64,000 bases of DNA, from positions 62,001-126,000 of the forward strand of contig JAFPYR010000069.1 in the NCBI GenBank assembly GCA_017412115.1, written 5' to 3'. Below, in pieces: positions 35,422 to 43,247 of this stretch. The position numbers and the translations under genes are program-made. This DNA comes from Bacteroidales bacterium. GTDB taxonomy: Bacteria; Bacteroidota; Bacteroidia; Bacteroidales; UBA3824. The notes under the pieces were generated by a model. It saw only the letters and a program-made list of their open reading frames with translations, had not been told where the DNA came from and did not search any database. Every line of letters starts with the position of its first letter. Positions within the stretch are counted from its first letter, which is position 1.

Positions 35422-36168
35422 ATGGAACTAACGCAGTGGATTTTCGGCAATACAATTATCCTCGAACCCATGACCGCCTTAACGGATTTTATCGTTACGG
35501 CAGTCTGCATTTTCGGTTTTTTCAAATTGAAAGCCCTCGCTAAAAAAAACGACAACAGCAAAAGTTTTGTATATTTTTTCCTCTTTATGGGATTAGGAAC
35601 TTTTTTTGCTGCTTTAATGAGTCATGCTTTTTCGTATGTTTTCAACCCCGAAAAACTTTCCAAAAGCGAAATCGCAATGCTTGAATGGTCGGATAAATTT
35701 CAAATCAATCTCCATAACATGCCGAATTGGATTTTCAACGTTATTTCCGTAACGTTTTTTGAAATTGCAATAATAAAACAAGCAAAAAAATATTTAGAAT
35801 ATCTCAACACGAAATTTTATTTTTCTATCATAGCAATAGAATCAACACTGATTTTTGCCGCAACGCTTTACATCTTAAAATATGACATTGCAGCAGCACA
35901 CATAGGTTTTGCATTATACCTTATAGAATTGCCGTTGCAGATAATCATAATCAGAAAATACAACGCAAAAGAAGCAAAATTTTTAATAATCGGAACTCTC
36001 TTGATGTTGATAACAGCGCCCGTTATGGCATTAAAACTTCAAATTACTAAATGGTTTAATTTCAATGATATATCCCACGTAGTAATTGCCGTTACGATGT
36101 ATTTGTTTTTCTTGGCAGGCAAAGAATTTTATAAAATTGACAATTCAAAATTGACAATTGACAATTGA
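35422..36168 (+). CDS. Seven-helix membrane protein, function unknown
   Basis: I do not assign a function. The 248-residue protein has about seven hydrophobic helices and a conserved-looking start EPMTALTDFIVTAVC. It could belong to the DUF6962 group, but this is from memory and uncertain. The C-terminal DNSKLTIDN is encoded by a short-period DNA repeat (36137-36181) that runs through the stop codon, so the tail may not be functional. It lies 40 nt upstream of recR. Confidence 0.75.
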   Translation: MELTQWIFGNTIILEPMTALTDFIVTAVCIFGFFKLKALAKKNDNSKSFVYFFLFMGLGTFFAALMSHAFSYVFNPEKLSKSEIAMLEWSDKFQINLHNMPNWIFNVISVTFFEIAIIKQAKKYLEYLNTKFYFSIIAIESTLIFAATLYILKYDIAAAHIGFALYLIELPLQIIIIRKYNAKEAKFLIIGTLLMLITAPVMALKLQITKWFNFNDISHVVIAVTMYLFFLAGKEFYKIDNSKLTIDN

Positions 36169-36181
36169 CAATTAAGAATTG
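36137..36181. repeat. ATTGACA period-7 repeat, copy 1
   Basis: ATTGACA units in tandem, flanked by AATTCAAAATTG and AATTAAGAATTG. The 30-nt core (36152-36181) is identical to 39554-39583. It overlaps the 3' end of the membrane protein gene. Confidence 0.8.
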
Positions 36182-36208
36182 AAAATTGAAAAACTAAAAA
36201 GCTAAAAA

Positions 36209-36817
36209 ATGGAATACGTTCCCTCAAAATTATTATCCGATGCCGTTGATAATTTTTCAAGGCTGCCGGGCATCGGAAAAAAAACAGCACTAAGACTTGT
36301 TTTAGATCTTATAAAAAGAGATGAAAATACTGTCAACAATTTTGCACAATCGCTCATAAAACTCAAGACAGGTATTCATAATTGTAAAATTTGCGGAAAC
36401 CTTTCTGACGAGGAAACTTGCAGCATTTGTTCTGACGCAAAACGCAGACATTCAGTTATTTGCATCGTTGAAAACATCAGGGACGTCATTGCAATCGAAC
36501 AAACCGGAAGTTACAACGGCGTGTATCATATTTTAGGCGGATTAATCTCGCCAATTGACGGAATTGCCCCTTCCGATTTGAACATCGAACAATTAAAAGA
36601 AAGAATTGAGGAAAATCCGCCCGAAGAATTGATTTTTGCATTAAGCGCAAACATGGAAGGCGATACGACGTGTTTCTATTTGAGCCGTCTCTTCAAAAGC
36701 AAAGTCGGGAAAATCAGTCAAATAGCAAGAGGTGTCGCTTTCGGCGGCGACCTTGAATACACTGACGAGGTTACTTTAGCAAGGTCGTTAGAGGCAAGAA
36801 CGGTTTATTCCGCTTAA
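36209..36817 (+). CDS. recR: Recombination protein RecR
   Basis: RecR works with RecF and RecO to load RecA on gapped DNA. The 202-residue protein has the helix-hairpin-helix (FSRLPGIGKKTALRLVL), the C4 zinc finger (CKICGNLSDEETCSICSD) and the Toprim domain (ICIVENIRDVIAIEQTG onward, then LIFALSANMEGDTTCFYL), as in all RecR proteins. Confidence 0.96.
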   Translation: MEYVPSKLLSDAVDNFSRLPGIGKKTALRLVLDLIKRDENTVNNFAQSLIKLKTGIHNCKICGNLSDEETCSICSDAKRRHSVICIVENIRDVIAIEQTGSYNGVYHILGGLISPIDGIAPSDLNIEQLKERIEENPPEELIFALSANMEGDTTCFYLSRLFKSKVGKISQIARGVAFGGDLEYTDEVTLARSLEARTVYSA

Positions 36818-36839
36818 AAAAAATATTTTTTTTCTCTCA

Positions 36840-37748
36840 TCAATTAAGCCCCATAACGATTGCAAGCAATACGGAATAATATTTTGACTCTATACTGTCG
36901 GCTCTTGAGGTCAAAACAACGGGAGATTTTACGCCTGAAAGCACTGATGCCACAATCGAATTTGCAAGTTTGGTGTTAGCTTTATAAAAAGCGTTACCCG
37001 CCTCGATGTTCGGAAAAATCAAACAATCCGCATCACCTTTTATAACGCTTCTGACATTTTTAATTTCAGAGGCCTCCTTATTGATTGCTACATCAAGACC
37101 TAAAGGTCCGTCCGCAACACAATCTAATTGTCCTCTTTCGCTCATTTTAGCGATTATGGAAGCATCATAACCGGCTTTAATAGCGTTGGAAACCAATTCC
37201 GTAGCCGCAATAAGAGCAACTTTAGGATTAGGATTTTCAAGCATAACAGCGGTTTGAACAAGGGAGGAAAGAATTTTGAGTTTTTGTTTCAAATCCGGCT
37301 CGGGCAAAACGGCAGCATCACCGAAAATCAAAAGTCTGTCCAAATTAGGATTGTCAATTACACCGACATGACTGATCGTACTGTCCACTGTCAAAAGCCC
37401 TGAATTTCTGTTTAATACAGCTTTTAAATATTTCTCCGAACTGATAAGACCCTTCATCAAAATATCAGCCTGTCCCGATGAAACTTTTTTGACCGCTACC
37501 TCCAAAGCCTCGTCATTAGAATTAACAGGGCAAACCTCATAATCCGAAAGCGAAATTCCGCACGAAAGGGCTGCTTTTGAAATTTCGTTTTCAAGACCGA
37601 CCAAAACTGCTTGAACACGATTTTCTTTACGCAATCTCTCCAAAGAAAGCAATGTATGAAAATCATACGGACAAGCAACTGATACTTTGCGTTTTACACC
37701 CTCTGGGGCTTTCCCTCTCAACTGTTCAAGTTTAGTTATCATTTTCAA
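36840..37748 (-). CDS. Phosphate butyryltransferase-like enzyme
   Basis: A 302-residue member of the phosphate acetyl/butyryltransferase family, of Ptb size. Visible motifs are ILMKGLISSEKYLKAVL (about 95-111), the VALIAATELVS strand, and the C-terminal NIEAGNAFYK and SPVVLTSRADSIESKYYSV segments of the active site. It would convert an acyl-CoA to an acyl-phosphate. Butyrate kinase, usually adjacent, is absent here, so the true substrate is open. Starts at 37748 and 37742 are both possible. It converges with recR. Confidence 0.88.
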   Translation of the reverse strand: MKMITKLEQLRGKAPEGVKRKVSVACPYDFHTLLSLERLRKENRVQAVLVGLENEISKAALSCGISLSDYEVCPVNSNDEALEVAVKKVSSGQADILMKGLISSEKYLKAVLNRNSGLLTVDSTISHVGVIDNPNLDRLLIFGDAAVLPEPDLKQKLKILSSLVQTAVMLENPNPKVALIAATELVSNAIKAGYDASIIAKMSERGQLDCVADGPLGLDVAINKEASEIKNVRSVIKGDADCLIFPNIEAGNAFYKANTKLANSIVASVLSGVKSPVVLTSRADSIESKYYSVLLAIVMGLN

Positions 37749-37829
37749 AAATTAAAAATCCAAGGTGCAAAATTAATCATAATTATTTATTTTCGGTATA
37801 TTTTATGCGGTAATTTTAAGATAATTATT

Positions 37830-37837
37830 TAATTTTG
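37830..37837 (+). promoter_or_regulatory. -7 box of the GlsB-like/protease unit
   Basis: TAATTTTG, 34 nt before the ATG at 37872. The -33 box is not clear. Confidence 0.4.
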
Positions 37838-37871
37838 CAACACAAAAAAACGATAAACACAATTAAAAAAA

Positions 37872-38141
37872 ATGTCAGGTTTAGAAAATGTAGAACATCC
37901 GGTTTTATTTGTTTTAATCGGAATTGCCTCTGGATACGTAGCAGCAAGGCTTATGACGAAGGAAAAACAAGGTTTAGGACTTTTAGTCAATTGCGTAATA
38001 GGTATTTTAGGAAGCCTTTTAGCCGGTTGGTTATGTCCTCTGTTAGGCATAAAATTTGCCGATGCATGGTACGGTGATTTTCTCCAAGCACTTGTTGGAG
38101 CAATTGCAATTTTAGCTGTAATAAATTTATTAAAAAAATGA
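37872..38141 (+). CDS. GlsB/YeaQ/YmgE family small membrane protein
   Basis: The 89-residue protein has three hydrophobic helices with the glycine patterns of the family (IGIASGYVAARLM, VNCVIGILGSLLAGWL and LVGAIAILAVINLL). These small inner-membrane proteins are linked to stress response, with no known biochemical role. Its stop overlaps the start of the next gene by four bases (ATGA), so the subtilisin-like protease is translated with it. Confidence 0.85.
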   Translation: MSGLENVEHPVLFVLIGIASGYVAARLMTKEKQGLGLLVNCVIGILGSLLAGWLCPLLGIKFADAWYGDFLQALVGAIAILAVINLLKK

Positions 38142-39553
38142 GAAAAATCAATAAAATGATATTAGCGGCGGCATTATCAATATTTTTGCCGTCAGCACAA
38201 CTTTTTGCTCAGTATAAAGTTTCATCCGGCAAATATGCCGTAAAATTTACTGACAAAGAAGCAAATCCTTATTCGCTGGAGCGTCCGCAAGAGTTTTTAA
38301 CGCAAAAAGCTTTGGACAGACGTGAAAAATTTTCAATCGGCTTGGATTTCAGGGATTTGCCCGTAACACCCGCATATGTAGACTCTTTGAAAAGTCTCGG
38401 TTTCAAAATTCAAGGAGTGAGCAAATGGCTCAACTGTGCCGTTGTAATTTGCGATTCTACGGATTTGGAAAAGCTTAAAAACTTAAGTTTTGTCAATTAC
38501 GATTATAATTGGAGAAAAACTATTGACAAGCCCCAAACCGAGCCCAAACCTTTGGATCGTCCCAAACTTTCCAAAAAAGACAAACCGCTTGACAATAGCA
38601 TAAAACTTCAGTACGGCAAAGGCGAAAATCAAGCTACTATGCTCAACGTTCAAGCGCTTCACAATGCCGGTTTTACGGGAAAAGGCATTACGGCAGCTTT
38701 GCTGGATGCAGGTTTTTATAAAGTTCCTAATTGGAAAAGTTTTCAAAAGATGATAGAAGAAAACCGTCTTTTGGGAACAAGGGATTTTGCCGACATCGAT
38801 CAAGAGGTTTATGACACTGACACTCACGGCATGAATGTATTGTCGTGTATAACAGGTTATTGGCCGGAACATTTAATCGGAACGGCACCTGATGCACAGG
38901 CATATCTTTTCAGAACCGAAATCAGCAAATCAGAAAATGTAATTGAGGAATTTCTTTGGGCATTTGCTGCAGAAGTAGCTGACAGTCTTGGTGTTGATGT
39001 TATCCACAGCAGCTTGGGTTATTATAAATTCGATGACAAAAGCAAATCCTACAAATATTCCGACATGGACGGCAACGTTGCTGTAAGCACGATAGCAGCT
39101 GACATTGCGGCAAGCAAAGGCATTTTGGTAACTGTAAGCGCCGGCAACGAAGGCGACGACCTTATTTGGCCGTGGATAACCTCTCCTGCTGATGCTGACA
39201 GCGTTCTAACCGTAGGTGCTGTTGATAAAAACGGCGTAATTGCTAATTTTAGTTCAAGAGGTCCGGCTTATGACGGCAGAATCAAACCCGATGTTTGCGC
39301 TAAAGGTTTAAGTTCAGCGGTTCAAGGCACATCCAATCATATCACGACCTCAAGCGGAACATCATTTTCAGGACCGATAATGGCAGGAGCTTGTATTTGT
39401 CTTATGCAAGCACACCCGAAAGCTCCCGTTATGGAACTTATCAGAGCCATCAAAACCTCTGCAAGTCAATTCGATAAACCCGATAGCACTTACGGTTACG
39501 GTATTCCCGATTTTGAACTTGCACACAGAATCCTCATTAAATGGGGCTACTAA
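38138..39553 (+). CDS. Secreted subtilisin-like (S8) serine protease
   Basis: The 471-residue protein has a signal peptide (cleavage near AQLFAQ, residue 25), a prodomain-like region of about 135 residues and the catalytic domain with Asp190 (ALLDAG), His230 (DTDTHGMNVL) and Ser near 408 (SSGTSFSGPIMAG). The oxyanion Asn is in VSAGNEGDD. It is a typical Bacteroidota S8 peptidase, exported to periplasm or surface. No T9SS tail domain is present. It overlaps the GlsB-like gene by 4 bp. Confidence 0.93.
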   Translation: MRKINKMILAAALSIFLPSAQLFAQYKVSSGKYAVKFTDKEANPYSLERPQEFLTQKALDRREKFSIGLDFRDLPVTPAYVDSLKSLGFKIQGVSKWLNCAVVICDSTDLEKLKNLSFVNYDYNWRKTIDKPQTEPKPLDRPKLSKKDKPLDNSIKLQYGKGENQATMLNVQALHNAGFTGKGITAALLDAGFYKVPNWKSFQKMIEENRLLGTRDFADIDQEVYDTDTHGMNVLSCITGYWPEHLIGTAPDAQAYLFRTEISKSENVIEEFLWAFAAEVADSLGVDVIHSSLGYYKFDDKSKSYKYSDMDGNVAVSTIAADIAASKGILVTVSAGNEGDDLIWPWITSPADADSVLTVGAVDKNGVIANFSSRGPAYDGRIKPDVCAKGLSSAVQGTSNHITTSSGTSFSGPIMAGACICLMQAHPKAPVMELIRAIKTSASQFDKPDSTYGYGIPDFELAHRILIKWGY

Positions 39554-39583
39554 TGACAATTGACAATTGACAATTAAGAATTG
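39554..39583. repeat. ATTGACA period-7 repeat, copy 2
   Basis: Identical over 30 nt to the core at 36152-36181. It begins at the protease stop codon and continues into AT-rich sequence up to folC. Confidence 0.8.
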
Positions 39584-39620
39584 TCAATTAATAATTAATT
39601 AAAAATTAGCAATAAAAAAA

Positions 39621-40916
39621 ATGAATTTGTCCTATCCTGAAGCTGAAAAATTTTTGTTTGAACAGTTGCCCGTATTTGAAAGAAATGGCGGTGAGGCTTA
39701 CAAACCCGGTCTTAATACGGCAACTACGATTGATAATTTTTTTAACAATCCGCACAAAGAGTACAAAACCGTACATATTGCCGGAACTAACGGCAAAGGC
39801 TCGGTTTCCAACTTTTTAGCCTCAATACTTCAACAAGCCGGCTTCAGGACAGGACTTTTTACATCACCCCACATCGTAGATTTCAAAGAAAGAATCAGGG
39901 TAAACGGTGAAAAAATTTCGGAAGATTTCGTCAAGGATTTTGTTAACAAATACATCGAAAAATTTTCGTACCTTAAACCGACTTTTTTTGAACTCACTAC
40001 GGCAATGTGTTTTGAATATTTCCGTTTCAAAAAAGTTGATATTGCAATCATCGAAACCGGCATGGGCGGAAGATTGGACTCAACCAATATCATAACTCCG
40101 ATTTTAAGCGTTATAACAAACATTGCGCTCGATCATTGTCAGTTTTTGGGAAATACCCTCAAAGATATTGCTAAAGAAAAAGCGGGAATCATCAAAAAAG
40201 GCGTTCCAGTGGTTATCGGTGAAAGCGATAACAGAACAAATTCTGTTTTTTTGGAAAAAGCCTCTCAAATGGAATCACCCGTTATTTTGGCATCCAACAA
40301 ATTGCAGGCAACAACCGGCGGTTTGGACGAAAACGGCAATCAAATTTTCAACATTTTCAAATGCGGAGAACCCTATTTACCCGGCATAAGATGTGCTCAA
40401 ACAGGCATTTACCAACAAAAAAATATTGTTTCCGCAGTTGCGGCAATCGAACAATTGCAAAATTCTGGTATTAAAATTTCAAAAGACGATATTTATTCGG
40501 GTTTTGAAAACGTAAACCGCAACACGGGTTTTTACGGACGCTGGCAAATCATTGATAAAGAGCCGCTTACAGTTTGCGACACAGGACACAATCCCGCCGG
40601 AATGAAATATGTATGCGAACAACTTTCCGCTCAAAAATTCAAAACATTAAGAATGGTTATCGGTTTTGTTGCTGACAAAGACGTTGCCACGATTCTGAAA
40701 ATGTTGCCTAAAAATGCCGTTTATTATTTCTGCAACGCTAACACCAAAAGGGCGTTACCCGCTGAAAATTTGAAATTTACTGCTCTTGATTACGGACTTT
40801 CAGGCTCGTCATATTCTTCACCGAAAGAAGCGTTAAAAGCGGCAAAATCCGACTCAGAAAAAGACGATTTTATCTTTTTAGGCGGAAGTAATTATATCGT
40901 GGCAGAGGCTTTATAA
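39621..40916 (+). CDS. folC: Folylpolyglutamate synthase / dihydrofolate synthase
   Basis: FolC adds glutamate to dihydropteroate and folates. The 431-residue Mur-ligase-like enzyme has the P-loop HIAGTNGKGSVSNFL (about 53-67), the FTSPHIVDFKERIRVNG segment, the GMGGRLDSTNI motif, NIALDHCQFLGNTL, and the C-terminal domain start VCDTGHNPAGM. It ends 8 nt from the stop of the converging MFS-PlsC gene, with no obvious terminator between. Confidence 0.95.
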   Translation: MNLSYPEAEKFLFEQLPVFERNGGEAYKPGLNTATTIDNFFNNPHKEYKTVHIAGTNGKGSVSNFLASILQQAGFRTGLFTSPHIVDFKERIRVNGEKISEDFVKDFVNKYIEKFSYLKPTFFELTTAMCFEYFRFKKVDIAIIETGMGGRLDSTNIITPILSVITNIALDHCQFLGNTLKDIAKEKAGIIKKGVPVVIGESDNRTNSVFLEKASQMESPVILASNKLQATTGGLDENGNQIFNIFKCGEPYLPGIRCAQTGIYQQKNIVSAVAAIEQLQNSGIKISKDDIYSGFENVNRNTGFYGRWQIIDKEPLTVCDTGHNPAGMKYVCEQLSAQKFKTLRMVIGFVADKDVATILKMLPKNAVYYFCNANTKRALPAENLKFTALDYGLSGSSYSSPKEALKAAKSDSEKDDFIFLGGSNYIVAEAL

Positions 40917-40923
40917 AAAAAGT

Positions 40924-42822
40924 CTAAAGCCACGACAAAACCAAATCCTCCGATTCTTTTCCCTGATTATAAAAATCTTCAAGATTTTTGTTGAAATCGT
41001 TTTTAGTCAAAACGCTCCATTGCTTGAAATCGTTGGTAATATCCACAAATTCCAAATTGATTTTGCGCTTTTTTACGAAGAAAATTATTCCCGAGAAAAT
41101 ATACAAACCGCTCATTAACAGCAATTTAACAATAGACGGAGTTTTTTTGACTTTGTATTTTGACCATTTAGAGCCCCAAAAACCGATAATTCTCACGGCA
41201 ACGACTTTTGTATTTTCCGGCAAAATTTTGCTTGCATTATAAGCGAGTCTGCGGTTTCCGATAGTTTCTTTTCCGTCAAGAGTGATGTGTCCCGAAGGAT
41301 AAAAAAGTATATTAGAGCCTTTGTGAAGTTGTTCGTCAATAATACCGTCCAAAAGTTGAACCTGCTCAACACCTTTGCGGCTTTTTTGAAGATTCGGCAC
41401 TTGAACGGCGTCAAACATATTCAAAATATGTCCGATAACAGGAATTTTCCAATAAACTGAATCCACAAGCGGCTGAAGTTTTTTATCATAAAGTTCCGAA
41501 AAAAGCATAATCGGATCGAGTACAGCCCTATGCATTGGCAGGATTAAAAGGTTCTCGCCCTCTTTTGTATCCATATTTTCAACGCCTTTTTTAGAAACCT
41601 CATAATGCAGTCTGACATGATTGCGTCCGAAAAAGCACAAAACATTTTTGTAATTAAACAAAAAGAAAATTGAGGCTACAAACATCACCACACCGTCAAA
41701 CAAGAAAACATATTTCGTACTTAAAAAGCTTGTTATCAGAACGTTAGTAATCGAGGAGAAAAATATAAAAATAAAAGAAACCAAATTGAAATAAGCTAAA
41801 AACAAATTCAATTCGCCGGGTTTTGCTCTTTTTTGAATCTCTGCGTCCAATGGAATTTTGAAAAATCCGCACAAAACGGAAACCAAAATAATGGCTACCG
41901 TAAAAATCATTCCCCGCATATCAAAAACGCAAACCGCAATCAATATCAACGAAACCAAGAAACCTAACTGCGGGACGTAACCGAGCATAAATTTTTTTCT
42001 GTCAAGATTTCCGCACCATATACAGCCGATAGAAATTCCCACTGCCATAAACGCTAAAATTATACCCGTATCGGTCGGCGACATGGAAAGTGCTGAACTA
42101 CAATGCAATATGAGCAGCGTTTGAATCGAAGCCGAAAGCCACCAATACATACAAAGCAGAAAAATAACGTGTTTTAATCCTCGGTGTTCGCTTACCATCC
42201 GACTAACGGAAATAATAAATTTTATCGGATTAGCAGAAGTTTCTTCGGTTTGTTTTGTCTCGTCAGCATTAATAAAAAAACTAAACAAAATGCCCAAGAG
42301 AGCCACAACGCCCAAAACCGTGTATTGAACTGATTCTGAGGCTTTTTCACTGAGTACTGAGCCTAAAAATGTACCAATTAAAATGCCTAAAAACGCAAAA
42401 GCCTCCATTCCGCCCATACCTTGCGAAATGCCTTTTTCGCCGCCGATGTCTTTAATCAAACCGTATTTTGAAGGCGAAAAAATTGCGCTTTGAAATCCCA
42501 TCAACATCACGGCACCGATAGCAAGCCAAAGATTTTGAGTTTTAAAACCCAAAACGGCGACTAACATAATCGGAAGTTCACAAATTTTTGCGATTCTGAT
42601 AATTTTAGTTTTCTTGAAAAAAAGCGGTAACCTGCCCGCCAAAGGAGAAAAAAACAAATACGGTAAGACCAAAGCTCCCGCCGTAGAATTTACGACAAAA
42701 GTTTTTTGAGAATCTTCCACCCAGCCCGCTGCGATAAAACATACCAATGTTTTGAGCAGATTATCATTCATAACGCTCATAATATTAGTCAGATACAGCG
42801 GTAAAAATTTCTTCAGCATCAT
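40924..42822 (-). CDS. MFS transporter fused to a PlsC-type acyltransferase
   Basis: Residues about 1-395 are a 12-helix MFS domain like the lysophospholipid flippase LplT (FSPSKYGLIKDI, MGGMEAFAFLGI). Residues about 415-600 form a 1-acylglycerol-phosphate acyltransferase domain with the HX4D motif HRAVLD near residue 430 and FYPSGH in place of FPEGT. It would flip and reacylate lysophospholipids at the inner membrane. The acyl-ACP synthetase domain found in Aas-type three-domain proteins is absent at 632 residues. It is the last gene of the long minus-strand series. Confidence 0.88.
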   Translation of the reverse strand: MMLKKFLPLYLTNIMSVMNDNLLKTLVCFIAAGWVEDSQKTFVVNSTAGALVLPYLFFSPLAGRLPLFFKKTKIIRIAKICELPIMLVAVLGFKTQNLWLAIGAVMLMGFQSAIFSPSKYGLIKDIGGEKGISQGMGGMEAFAFLGILIGTFLGSVLSEKASESVQYTVLGVVALLGILFSFFINADETKQTEETSANPIKFIISVSRMVSEHRGLKHVIFLLCMYWWLSASIQTLLILHCSSALSMSPTDTGIILAFMAVGISIGCIWCGNLDRKKFMLGYVPQLGFLVSLILIAVCVFDMRGMIFTVAIILVSVLCGFFKIPLDAEIQKRAKPGELNLFLAYFNLVSFIFIFFSSITNVLITSFLSTKYVFLFDGVVMFVASIFFLFNYKNVLCFFGRNHVRLHYEVSKKGVENMDTKEGENLLILPMHRAVLDPIMLFSELYDKKLQPLVDSVYWKIPVIGHILNMFDAVQVPNLQKSRKGVEQVQLLDGIIDEQLHKGSNILFYPSGHITLDGKETIGNRRLAYNASKILPENTKVVAVRIIGFWGSKWSKYKVKKTPSIVKLLLMSGLYIFSGIIFFVKKRKINLEFVDITNDFKQWSVLTKNDFNKNLEDFYNQGKESEDLVLSWL

Positions 42823-42842
42823 GTTATATTTTTTTAGTCAGT

Positions 42843-43187
42843 TCACATAAAATTTTTCCACGCCCAAAATTTCCGTTTTTTGAGATACGACAAATCGTTT
42901 TCAAATTCGTAACTCTCTTTTTCAAACGGAATATTAGTATAAGCCTGAAAATGTTTTTGTCCGCGGAATCTGTTTTTCAAATAAAAAAACAAATAAAGCG
43001 GATAAAAAAAAACTACAAGTGTTTCCGCTTGTTGGGCGAAATGGATTTTTTCATGGTTCACAAGGGTTTTAAAAGCCGCCTCAGACATTTCTTTCTCATT
43101 GTATTTCAGAAAGATAAACGGAAAAAGCGTTATCCCCGAATACGTTTTCAGAAGTTTTTGAAAAAGAAATTTCGAGAAAAAAACCAT
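42843..43187 (-). CDS. Small membrane-associated protein with HEKIH motif
   Basis: The 114-residue protein has the zinc-protease-like string NHEKIHFAQQ (about residues 44-53), a hydrophobic segment VVFFYPLYLFFYL and later AYTNIPFEKESYEFENDL, where a third metal ligand could lie. I know this arrangement as a common but uncharacterised small protein in Bacteroidota, resembling minimal gluzincin-like peptidases. Enzyme activity is unproven. It lies between the RluA-type gene and the MFS-PlsC gene on the same strand. Confidence 0.7.
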   Translation of the reverse strand: MVFFSKFLFQKLLKTYSGITLFPFIFLKYNEKEMSEAAFKTLVNHEKIHFAQQAETLVVFFYPLYLFFYLKNRFRGQKHFQAYTNIPFEKESYEFENDLSYLKKRKFWAWKNFM

Positions 43188-43247
43188 AACAAAAATTTTT
43201 GTTACAAAAATAATCAGAGCATTTCAAAAAGCAAACTTTTTTGGGAT

